From a virus, in the IMG/VR virus record IMGVR_UViG_3300047560_003143, positions 1 through 36,302 of that record: a DNA stretch of 36,302 nucleotides; one strand, given 5' to 3'. The notes under the pieces are model-generated. The model was not told the DNA's origin. It was given only the letters and a program-made list of their open reading frames with translations, and ran no database searches. The first letter of the stretch is position 1; each line of letters opens with the position of its first letter. A program made the position numbers and the translations under genes. Positions 7,358 through 13,850 of the stretch are shown in pieces.

Positions 7358-9121
7358 TCAGAGCAGCATCAGTTCGTAGTCGGCCCCCAGCACCACCGAG
7401 TCGCCCGGTTTGATTGCGCGTGATAGCGCCATGATCAGTGCCACGATTCCATCGATCTTGTTTTCTGCTCGCTCCTTGCGGGGGTAAATGTTGTCCTTAG
7501 CGTCCAGGTGGGCCACCACGTTGCTGGCCATCCAGCCAAGCACCGGGTCGCCATCGTGGGCTAGTTTCTTTTGAAGCACTAAGGCTTCCAGTGTTTTCAT
7601 GGGCTCGCTAAAGTTGAGCACAGTGGGCCTAACCTCAATCATGGGCAAGCCTTCGGCCATCATCCGAGTTGAGAGCTGTGTTGCCTGAAACGGATCAAAA
7701 GCCACCGACTGGATCTCAAAGCGAGATGCAAAGTCGATCAGGTCCGCTTCGATCCACGAGAAGTCAATCACGTTTCCGGGCGTGACCGTCAGCCGCCCGG
7801 TTCTCATCCAGCCCGAGTACTGGCTGTTGGCTGAGTTGGCTACCGTATCTTCGGGCAGATAGTACTTGCCAAACACAACGAACGCATCCGAGACCTCGGG
7901 ATGCGCGAACAGCAAAACGAGCGCGGCGATGTCAGTTTTACTCGCAAGGTCAAGCCCTATCCAACACGGCTGACCAGCAAACGCTTCAAGATTAAGCCCG
8001 GCATCAGCGCAGGCATCCCATGCCCGCATGTCCATCCAGGCGGTGTCGGCATTGACCCATTCATTTAAATGCTTCGTCTTAAAGTTATTAACTGCGCTGG
8101 GCAGCTGCATCGCTTTCGCTTGCAATGGCCCAAGCACTTCGGGTCGAACGGAGATGCCCCAATTCGGATTTGCCTTAATCAGCGCACCCTCGCTCGTCCA
8201 ATCATCACCATCATCAAGTCCGTAGATGATGCCGAACTGTGTATCGTCGGCAACGACGTTCTCTAAAACCTTGCTTACAAAGGTGCGAACCTCGTAGCAG
8301 ATGCCAGAGCGGTTGCTGCCGGCCGTGGTAATGACCCAGAGCAGAGAGTTGTCGCGTTTACCCGTACCCGTCTCGACAACGTCATACACGGTCCGAGTCT
8401 TATGCGCGTGGAGCTCATCAACGCAACCGAAGTGGATATTAAGACCATCGAGGGTCGAGCCTTCAGCGGAGAGTGCTTCAAACTTTGAACCAGATGCCAG
8501 CACATGGATGTTGTGGGCCCCCACGTTTACATCGAATCGACTGCGAAACCCGGGGCTGCGTCTTGCCATCATCTGCGCATCACCAAAGACTATGCGTGCC
8601 TGATCCCGAGTCGTTGCTAGGGAGTAAACCTCGGCGCCGCCTTCTCGATCCGCAGTGAGCATGTAAAGCCCGACGGCGGAGGACAGGGTCGACTTCGCAT
8701 TACCCCTAGGCACTTCAATGTAAGAGCGCCGAAAGCGGCGCTTGCCATCTTGTCTCACCCACCCGTAAACGGTTGACAGGATAAAGACCTGCCATGGCTC
8801 AAGTTTGATGAGCTCACCGGCAAGCGGCCCTTTGACGTGGGGCAAGCGCTCGATGAACGCGCAAAGGTTATCTGCCGGGTAGTAGTCTCGCCCCTCTCGA
8901 TCGTTCAGCTTCGGATTAAATCGATAAGGGCTCGCCTTGCCTTTAAATCGCGAAAGGTCGTCAAGTTGCCGTTGGCAAGCAAGCTTTACCCACTTACAAG
9001 CCGAGATCTCGCCCGCAACAACCTGCTCGGCATAGCGCTTTGCGATCTCAGAATAGGAGCCTTTTTCGTACAATTTAGGGACCGGAGAGTAGACGGCCTT
9101 AGGCCGCGTAATTTGACCCAC
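7358..9121 (-). CDS. terL: terminase large subunit
   Basis: This 587-residue ATP-driven DNA packaging motor has an N-terminal ATPase and a C-terminal RNase H-like nuclease. The Walker A-type loop is PRGNAKST (about 138-145), Walker B is FGCVDELH (about 231-238), and the coupling motif is near WVITTAGSN. The nuclease begins at GLDLASKTD (Asp391), with a further Asp in VAFDPFQATQ. ACKWVKLACQRQLDDL near residue 41 is typical of the family's N-terminus. The only usable start is GTG 9121, with a poor ribosome site. The plus-strand gene at 9170-9574 has been inserted between this gene and terS, which may have replaced the original translation start. Confidence 0.95.
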   Translation of the reverse strand: MGQITRPKAVYSPVPKLYEKGSYSEIAKRYAEQVVAGEISACKWVKLACQRQLDDLSRFKGKASPYRFNPKLNDREGRDYYPADNLCAFIERLPHVKGPLAGELIKLEPWQVFILSTVYGWVRQDGKRRFRRSYIEVPRGNAKSTLSSAVGLYMLTADREGGAEVYSLATTRDQARIVFGDAQMMARRSPGFRSRFDVNVGAHNIHVLASGSKFEALSAEGSTLDGLNIHFGCVDELHAHKTRTVYDVVETGTGKRDNSLLWVITTAGSNRSGICYEVRTFVSKVLENVVADDTQFGIIYGLDDGDDWTSEGALIKANPNWGISVRPEVLGPLQAKAMQLPSAVNNFKTKHLNEWVNADTAWMDMRAWDACADAGLNLEAFAGQPCWIGLDLASKTDIAALVLLFAHPEVSDAFVVFGKYYLPEDTVANSANSQYSGWMRTGRLTVTPGNVIDFSWIEADLIDFASRFEIQSVAFDPFQATQLSTRMMAEGLPMIEVRPTVLNFSEPMKTLEALVLQKKLAHDGDPVLGWMASNVVAHLDAKDNIYPRKERAENKIDGIVALIMALSRAIKPGDSVVLGADYELMLL

Positions 9122-9169
9122 TCCCGATGCGTAACCAAAACTGGCGGTACATAGAAAATGGGGGGCAAA

Positions 9170-9574
9170 ATGGACAGAGGGTTTTCAGCTGAAACCGTTG
9201 ATCTGGCCGAGGCATGTAAGACGCTCGCGAGAAGCCAGTCTGCTCAGGCGCTTCTAAAGAAAGAGGTCGGCAGCGATAACTACCCAGCCGCACTCGAACT
9301 AATGAAAGCCGGAACGCTCGAAGGCGATCTTGGCGCAACCGTCCACGACCTTTTCATCGACACTATCGTTAACGAGGCGACCACTGTCTGGTCAGGATTC
9401 ATTCGAGACGAGAACGATGATTGGCCCGTCAGGGTCAATGAATATCAAGGAGTCTTTTGGGTTTTCGCTCTCGAGATCGATCCGGTTGGTTACTTCTTAA
9501 ATGCTGAATCCGCTATTTCATTTGCTCGTATGAATTGGGGCGATGTGTACGAAAGCGGTGAGGAACCTCAGTAG
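9170..9574 (+). CDS. plus-strand accessory gene (moron) between terL and terS
   Basis: The product of about 134 residues (starting MDRGFSAETVDLAEA) is not recognised. ATG 9170 is preferred over ATG 9158 because a GGGGG run lies four to five bases before it. The N-terminal half is helical (ACKTLARSQSAQALLKKEV, then AALELMKAGTLEGDLGATV). The C-terminal half is acidic and aromatic (GVFWVFALEIDPVGYFL, then ARMNWGDVYESGEE). There are no catalytic motifs or membrane helices, and it resembles small immunity-like proteins in composition. It lies on the opposite strand exactly in the terS-terL junction, where genes normally abut, so it is almost certainly an inserted cargo gene. It ends 5 bases before the convergent terS stop. 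Confidence 0.68.
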   Translation: MDRGFSAETVDLAEACKTLARSQSAQALLKKEVGSDNYPAALELMKAGTLEGDLGATVHDLFIDTIVNEATTVWSGFIRDENDDWPVRVNEYQGVFWVFALEIDPVGYFLNAESAISFARMNWGDVYESGEEPQ

Positions 9575-9579
9575 CTCAA

Positions 9580-10041
9580 TCACCCGGCGATGTCGGCCCA
9601 TGGATCAATCTCGTCATCGACTGCTTCCATTGGCAGGCTGACCCGCGAGCGCGAGGCGGGCGTAAACCCCATCTCGACAGCAGCCTTGGTCATGATCTGC
9701 GCTTGTTTATTTGCAATCGCTAAATAAGGCGACTGCATTGGAACACCCGTGTTCGGTGCCTTAATTAACAATCCGGTTTTGCTTATGCCGGCTTGGGCTT
9801 TTCTATAAAGATCTGCAGCACACGCCCAGATCTCCAGCACCGACATATCCAGACGCTTCAGAAGATGCGGGGGAGCGCACTCCAATGCGTAACGCCAGGC
9901 GGACTTCGCTCCCTCGGTCATGTAATCGGGCGGCTCGACCAGATCACCATCGGGTTTCGGTTCCCGTGGATTGGTTCTACATTTCTGCAGCGTTCCTTTG
10001 ATCTGCTTAACTTTTGTCGGTAAAGGTTTTCGACCCGCCAT
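9580..10041 (-). CDS. terS: terminase small subunit (P27 family)
   Basis: The 153-residue protein has the P27-type small terminase pattern: basic opening MAGRKPLPTKVKQIKGTL, the PREPKPDGDLVEPPDYM proline-rich segment, then helices containing WACAADLYRKAQ and ending SPYLAIANKQAQIMTKAAVE. The family recognises the packaging start site and stimulates the large subunit. It lies between a GC-rich repeat region (10042-10153, candidate cos/pac) and terL, with a plus-strand gene inserted before terL. The ATG at 10041 is followed directly by the conserved N-terminus. Confidence 0.92.
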   Translation of the reverse strand: MAGRKPLPTKVKQIKGTLQKCRTNPREPKPDGDLVEPPDYMTEGAKSAWRYALECAPPHLLKRLDMSVLEIWACAADLYRKAQAGISKTGLLIKAPNTGVPMQSPYLAIANKQAQIMTKAAVEMGFTPASRSRVSLPMEAVDDEIDPWADIAG

Positions 10042-10153
10042 AAATCCTTATCGGGGGGACCCCCCCTAGTTTCAATTTGCACGCACAAAAATTTGGGCTG
10101 ACGCGCGCATCTGCGCCACCCAACCGTAGAGATTTGACCCCCCCTAGGGGGGC
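10042..10153. other. candidate cos / packaging site with GC-rich direct and inverted repeats
   Basis: Between the HNH and terS genes lies a noncoding stretch with the identical 12-mer GACCCCCCCTAG at 10058-10069 and at 10136-10147. The second copy extends into the palindrome CCCCCCTAGGGGGG (10139-10152). The first copy is preceded by a GGGGGG run, giving GGGGGGACCCCCCC. Such symmetric GC-rich sites next to HNH-terS-terL are typical cohesive-end (cos) regions in HK97-like phages. The exact nick positions cannot be read from the sequence. Confidence 0.5.
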
Positions 10154-10519
10154 TCAACGCCTGCCAGCCGTTTCCTTTGCGGTCTTGCGGTTGTGGCAAG
10201 AAACGCAGAGAGGCTGCAGGTTGGCCCGGTCGAACCGAGCACCGCCGTCTTTGAGCGGCACGATGTGGTCAACGACCCCGGCTGCAACTACCCGCCCAGC
10301 GGCCTCACATTGGGCACACACGGGCTTTTCTCGCAGGACCTGGGCTCTGATCAGCCGCCAGTCTCTTGATTGATAAAAGCCCAGCTCCGTATCAAAGGAG
10401 CGCCTGGCTCGTCCGTAGTCACGATGCACTGCGACACGGTGCGCAGGGCAATAGCCCGGCTTATCGAGCGCCGCCCCACATCCGGGGTATCGGCAGGGTG
10501 TTGGTGCGCTTTTGGGCAT
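10154..10519 (-). CDS. HNH endonuclease (phage packaging-associated)
   Basis: The 121-residue protein has a zinc-binding N-terminus (C9, C14, C24 and H27) and a classic HNH core: VCAQCEAAGRVV, then VVDHIVPLKDGGARFDRANLQPLCVSCHN. His85 (DHIVPL), Asn100 and His109 are the catalytic/metal residues, with Cys68/Cys71 and Cys105/Cys108 holding the structural zinc. HNH proteins next to terminase genes (HK97 gp74 class) stimulate terminase cleavage at cos. The open frame can begin at TTG 10531; ATG 10519 is the more likely start. It is transcribed towards terS across the candidate cos region. Confidence 0.9.
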   Translation of the reverse strand: MPKSAPTPCRYPGCGAALDKPGYCPAHRVAVHRDYGRARRSFDTELGFYQSRDWRLIRAQVLREKPVCAQCEAAGRVVAAGVVDHIVPLKDGGARFDRANLQPLCVSCHNRKTAKETAGRR

Positions 10520-10627
10520 CAGGGCAAGCAATCAAGAAATAAGCAACAACATGGCGCAATTGACTTGGCTTTCCTCGGCACTAGAGCGTTCATACGAACA
10601 CCATCAACCAACCGAAAGGAAGCAACC

Positions 10628-11077
10628 ATGTCCCACAAACTCACCAGCACCCAGCAAGCCATCCTCACCCGCGCACACGAGAATCACGGTGGTAAGGTCG
10701 AGTGGTTTCCTGAGTCGTTAAAAGGTGGCGCAAAAGCCAAGACTCTTGAGAGCCTGACCAAAGCGGGATTGATTGTTCACAAGAAACGGGCGATCGCCCT
10801 TACCAAGGCGGCCTATGCCGCGCTTGGCATTGATCAACCAAGCCCTCCAGCCAAAGCACCCGGCGAAATCAAAACGCGTGAGAACAGCAAGCAGGCTCAG
10901 GTTATTGCGCTTTTAAAGCGACCTGAGGGTGCAACGATCAAACAAATCTGCGAAGCCACCGGTTGGCAACAACACACCGTTCGAGGGGCCTTTGCTGGCT
11001 CGTTTAAGAAAAAACTCGGTCTAGTGATTACATCCGAGAAAGAGGACAACGCTGAGCGCGTGTATCGAATCGCTTAA
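10628..11077 (+). CDS. DUF3489 protein
   Basis: The 149-residue product begins MSHKLTSTQQAILTRAHENH after an AAAGGAAG ribosome site. It has two winged-helix-like halves: residues 1-70 (LTSTQQAIL...LTKAGLIV) and residues 85-149, which match DUF3489 (SKQAQVIALLKRPEGATIKQICEATGWQQHTVRGAFAG). The second half looks like a helix-turn-helix, so DNA binding and regulation are likely for the family, but targets are unknown. It is the third plus-strand gene inside the minus-strand prophage and lies between the HNH and methyltransferase genes. Its end is 4 bases from the convergent methyltransferase stop. Confidence 0.85.
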   Translation: MSHKLTSTQQAILTRAHENHGGKVEWFPESLKGGAKAKTLESLTKAGLIVHKKRAIALTKAAYAALGIDQPSPPAKAPGEIKTRENSKQAQVIALLKRPEGATIKQICEATGWQQHTVRGAFAGSFKKKLGLVITSEKEDNAERVYRIA

Positions 11078-11081
11078 CGGC

Positions 11082-12332
11082 TTAGTGCGGTTCGTCAGCA
11101 AGCGCCTCATCTTCCACCGGCTCATCGGCCCCTTGAATCATTTGGGCCTTTTGGCCGGTGTACTCTTCCCAGCGCTTCACAATCACATCGACGTATTTAG
11201 GGTCGAGCTCAATGAGCCTCGCCCGTCGCCCAGCCTTCTCACAAGCAATCAATGTCGAGCCTGACCCGCCGAATGGGTCAAGGACGAGGTCCTTGGTTTT
11301 ACTGCTGTTTCGGACGGCCCGCTCGACCAACTCAACAGGCTTCATCGTTGGGTGAAGATCATTCTTGGCCGGCTTTTTTACGTTCCATACATCGCCTTGA
11401 TCGCGAGCACCACACCAGTAGTGGTCGTTACCGTCTTTCCATCCATAGAGAATGGGTTCGTACTGACGTTGGTAGTCAGCTCGGCCTAGCGTGAAGGTAT
11501 TCTTGGCCCAGATGATGAAGGTTGACCAGCGGCCACCAGAGGCACGAAATGCACTTTGCAGGGTATCGAGCTCAGACGAGCTCATTGCAATGTAAATCGC
11601 TCCCTTGGTGTAGACCACGATGTTGGCGCAGGCGTCTTTGAGAAACTGCTCAAAGCTATCACCCAAGTTGTCATTCATGATCGGGCGATTCTTGCCGCGC
11701 ATCTTGTCTTTGGCCGTGTTGGCATAGTTCACGTTGTACGGCGGGTCGGTAAAAGTCATATCGACCAGCTCATCGCCCAACAGACGCTTGTAGTCATCGA
11801 GCTTGGTTGCATCACCGCACAAGACTTTGTGTTCACCCAAAACCCAAAGGTCACCAGGCTTTGAGATTGGCTCCACAACTTCAGGAACAGCATCCTCATC
11901 GGTGAGCCCCTCTTTGTCGGTCTCTTCACCTGCGATCAGTGCTTCCCACTCCTCTGTTGAAAAGCCGGTGAGCTCAAGATCAAAGCCAGCGTCCTTTAAC
12001 TCGGATAACTCAATCCCAAGAAGTTCATCTTCCCAAGATGCGTTTTCACCAATCTTGTTATCGGCCAGTATCAAAGCTCGACGCTGCGTGTCCGTAAGGT
12101 GATCCATTGAAACCACGGGCACTTCAGCCATACCAAGCTTGCGGGCAGCTAAAAGACGTCCATGGCCCGCAATGACGTTGTTATTGCCATCAACCAAGAT
12201 CGGTGCGCCCCAACCAAACTCACGAATGCTGGCTGCAATCTGTGCAACCTGGGCATCAGGGTGCTGCTTGGCATTACGAGCGTAGGGGATCAACGCTTCA
12301 ACAGAGCGGTACTCAAGCTTGAGTGGGTTCAT
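11082..12332 (-). CDS. ParB-domain / DNA adenine-or-cytosine-N4 methyltransferase fusion
   Basis: The 416-residue protein joins an N-terminal ParB/Srx-like domain (residues 1 to about 95) to a C-terminal amino-methyltransferase. The ParB-type part shows SIREFGWGAPILVD and IAGHGRLLAARKLG. The catalytic motif DPPYN is at 196-200 and the AdoMet-binding LDPFGGSGSTLIACE at 351-365, which makes it a beta-class type enzyme. Phage proteins of this kind modify the phage's own DNA against host restriction. ATG 12332 is chosen because conserved sequence starts there; the longer frame to 12407 runs through the hairpin leader. A promoter (12448-12476) and a T-run hairpin (12350-12381) lie upstream, suggesting separate, attenuated expression from the early operon. 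Confidence 0.9.
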   Translation of the reverse strand: MNPLKLEYRSVEALIPYARNAKQHPDAQVAQIAASIREFGWGAPILVDGNNNVIAGHGRLLAARKLGMAEVPVVSMDHLTDTQRRALILADNKIGENASWEDELLGIELSELKDAGFDLELTGFSTEEWEALIAGEETDKEGLTDEDAVPEVVEPISKPGDLWVLGEHKVLCGDATKLDDYKRLLGDELVDMTFTDPPYNVNYANTAKDKMRGKNRPIMNDNLGDSFEQFLKDACANIVVYTKGAIYIAMSSSELDTLQSAFRASGGRWSTFIIWAKNTFTLGRADYQRQYEPILYGWKDGNDHYWCGARDQGDVWNVKKPAKNDLHPTMKPVELVERAVRNSSKTKDLVLDPFGGSGSTLIACEKAGRRARLIELDPKYVDVIVKRWEEYTGQKAQMIQGADEPVEDEALADEPH

Positions 12333-12349
12333 GGCGCCTTGGAAAAAGA

Positions 12350-12381
12350 AAAACCCGCGCAAGCAGTCTTGGGCGGGTTTT
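12350..12381 (-). terminator. intrinsic terminator or attenuator in the methyltransferase leader
   Basis: AAAACCCGCGCAAG and CTTGGGCGGGTTTT form a 14-bp stem with a single mismatch around a 4-base loop. On the minus strand the stem is followed by GGTTTTTCTTTTTCC, an almost uninterrupted T-rich tract. The ATG of the methyltransferase is only 17 bases further on. Because a promoter lies upstream of this hairpin, it looks like a leader attenuator rather than the end of an operon. Confidence 0.7.
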
Positions 12382-12400
12382 GGGAGTCTAGAAATGCAAA

Positions 12401-12427
12401 CGCCCACAGGGATGATCCGTGTGGGCG
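12401..12427 (+). terminator. second hairpin in the methyltransferase leader
   Basis: CGCCCACA and TGTGGGCG pair perfectly around an 11-base loop. On the plus strand the stem runs into CTTTTTTAG, a typical terminator tail, although no plus-strand gene is present immediately upstream. On the minus strand it lies between the putative promoter and the T-run hairpin, so it may be a structural element of the leader. Confidence 0.5.
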
Positions 12428-12447
12428 CTTTTTTAGCGATTAGAGAA

Positions 12448-12476
12448 ACTGTACATCATCGATATATATCGGTCAA
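12448..12476 (-). promoter_or_regulatory. sigma-70 type promoter for the methyltransferase gene, with a palindrome in the spacer
   Basis: On the minus strand TTGACC (12476-12471) and TACAGT (12453-12448) are separated by exactly 17 bases, matching the -35/-10 consensus at 5 of 6 and 4 of 6 positions. The spacer and the end of the -35 box form the perfect palindrome CGATATATATCG (12460-12471), a plausible repressor or methylation-sensitive site. Transcription would begin near 12440 and run through the hairpin leader. Confidence 0.6.
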
Positions 12477-12482
12477 GGTTTT

Positions 12483-13007
12483 TTAGCGTGCGTATCCGTA
12501 GTGAACGGCAAGCATGCCAAGCGCTGCCACCAAGATGCCTTTCGCTTCGTACTGGTTGAGCGTTCGCCCGTTCCACCCCTCGAGCAACGACCACTCTTTC
12601 ACACTTCTTCCAAGGCCGGCAACGTGCCAGACGGCACAACCCCCAGGACTACATACACCGCCAACAGCATCGAGTGCTTCACCCAGGCGCTTTCGGGACC
12701 AGGCGGCACGCTCGGTAATGCTGTCTTGCCAATGGCCGCCTGGAATACGGTCCAGAGGTGGCGAGCCCACCGGATTAAGTTGCGCATAAACAAAATTTCG
12801 ATTGAACTCCTGACCGGCGTCGTGCATCTCTTGGGTAATGGCGCCGTTTTTCAAAAGTAGGCCTAGGCTATCTACGCATCGGAAGTGTTCGGTGCGATAC
12901 GTCGTTCCCTCTTCCTCTAAGGATTCCCACTGTGCCACACGGCCGCCGGGGAGTTCAACAACGCTGCCATGGGTCAAGGGTTCGAGGTTAGGATGTTTCT
13001 TACCCAT
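12483..13007 (-). CDS. DUF6456-like protein
   Basis: The 174-residue product begins MGKKHPNLEPLTHGS at ATG 13007, chosen over longer in-frame starts because AGGAGG lies just before it. The C-terminal two thirds fit the DUF6456 pattern: VDSLGLLLKNGAITQEMHDAG, an N-F-x-Y-A-Q-L helix, a central AAWSRKRLGEALDAVGG helix, VWHVAGLGRSVKEW, and a terminal GILVAALGMLAVHYGYA. The domain has no confirmed function; neighbours in related prophages are replication and late-regulation genes. It overlaps the resolvase gene by 8 bases and stops just before the methyltransferase promoter, so it closes the early operon. Confidence 0.72.
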   Translation of the reverse strand: MGKKHPNLEPLTHGSVVELPGGRVAQWESLEEEGTTYRTEHFRCVDSLGLLLKNGAITQEMHDAGQEFNRNFVYAQLNPVGSPPLDRIPGGHWQDSITERAAWSRKRLGEALDAVGGVCSPGGCAVWHVAGLGRSVKEWSLLEGWNGRTLNQYEAKGILVAALGMLAVHYGYAR

Positions 13008-13530
13008 GGCGTGCCTCCTGATCCAAGGCCCAGTGCAATATGGCAAGCGCATCGGCCTCGTTGTCATCAGAGGGCTCGTAGCCCTTAGCGCGCATGGCCG
13101 CAATGACGAGATCTTTGCCAGCATTGCCTTTGCCGGTCGCGTGCTTTTTGATGGTTGCGACCGGCACACCGAGGTAAGCCACGCCGTTGGCCTCGCACCA
13201 GGCAGACAACTGCCCTAAAAAAGCGCCATAGGTGTGAGCGGCTGCCGTCCCCTTATGGGCACGCACCTCCTCAAAGTAGACGCGTGCGATAGGGCCGCTC
13301 TGATCATGTAATTCAGTAAGCCACCGAGCAAAGCGCAGCATCGACATGCCGCCACCCTCAAACCGCCCGGGTTTGAATCCGTGACTGCCTGAATGAATGA
13401 GCCCGTTGGCACGCAGGGCCCATCCGGTGGTTTGCCCGAGATCGAGGGCCAAGACGACGCCTGAAGCAGGCGATGCTGATGCCGATAGCGGTTTGATGCT
13501 GTCCGTCTGCAGCGTTGTGCGTATGCCCAT
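13000..13530 (-). CDS. RuvC-like Holliday junction resolvase
   Basis: The 176-residue protein has an RNase H-fold nuclease core: VVLALDLGQTTGWAL with Asp30, VYFEEVRAHKG with Glu87/Glu88, and the C-terminal DDNEADALAI motif with Asp160. These are the acidic residues that bind the catalytic metals. Phage RuvC-like enzymes resolve branched recombination and replication intermediates before packaging. ATG 13530 is selected over 13554 because AAGGAGG lies nine bases upstream. It follows the 320-base noncoding stretch after the prim-pol gene and overlaps the DUF6456-like gene. Confidence 0.88.
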   Translation of the reverse strand: MGIRTTLQTDSIKPLSASASPASGVVLALDLGQTTGWALRANGLIHSGSHGFKPGRFEGGGMSMLRFARWLTELHDQSGPIARVYFEEVRAHKGTAAAHTYGAFLGQLSAWCEANGVAYLGVPVATIKKHATGKGNAGKDLVIAAMRAKGYEPSDDNEADALAILHWALDQEARHG

Positions 13531-13850
13531 GGGCGTGTCCTCCTTGAAGTGCACGAGGCGACTTGGAGGAGCGCCGCTACAAACCGGGTCAGGGTTTACA
13601 GGGCTCCTTCACGTCCGAAGACCATTCGGGTGCGTGTAAGACTTATTTCAATACTTCATTCTTTCAACCTAGATCCCATGGTGGTGGGTCTATAGATATT
13701 TCAATATTTCATTCTTTCAATATAGATACCTTTTTCTTTTTCTCTCTTTAGGTGTGTCTAGGGACCCACTTTAAAAATGTATATATAGGATGTGGCTTTG
13801 AAATTTGAAGAAATTGAAGTAACTCGCCGCCACACCTGTAACCCATTGAT
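13531..13850. other. 320-base noncoding stretch with AT-rich repeats
   Basis: This gap between the prim-pol/helicase and resolvase genes holds no convincing gene. It is markedly T-rich on the plus strand (A-rich on the minus strand) and contains the direct repeat at 13644-13727. There is also a CTTTTTCTTTTTCTCTCTTTAG tract near 13729-13750 and an ATGTATATATAGGATG region near 13777-13792. An origin of replication, an operator or a transcript-processing region are all possible. Confidence 0.6.
13644..13727. repeat. two 31-base direct repeats, possible iterons or operator
   Basis: The 31-base units at 13644-13674 and 13697-13727 start TATTTCAATA and match at 28 of 31 positions, with starts 53 bases apart. 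Each contains the shorter internal echo TTTCA-ATT/TTCAA. The AT-rich repeated layout next to a primase-helicase gene is compatible with replication iterons. Confidence 0.6.

Noticed and set aside
12428-12487. TTTTTTAGCG repeated at 12429 and 12478 and a similar site at 23472
   Set aside because: One copy contains the stop codon of the DUF6456-like gene and the others are next to unrelated elements, so chance similarity is the simplest explanation.
12501-12860. Plus-strand frame of 119 codons opposite the DUF6456-like gene
   Set aside because: The minus strand has the family match, ribosome site and overlap; the plus frame is a shadow.
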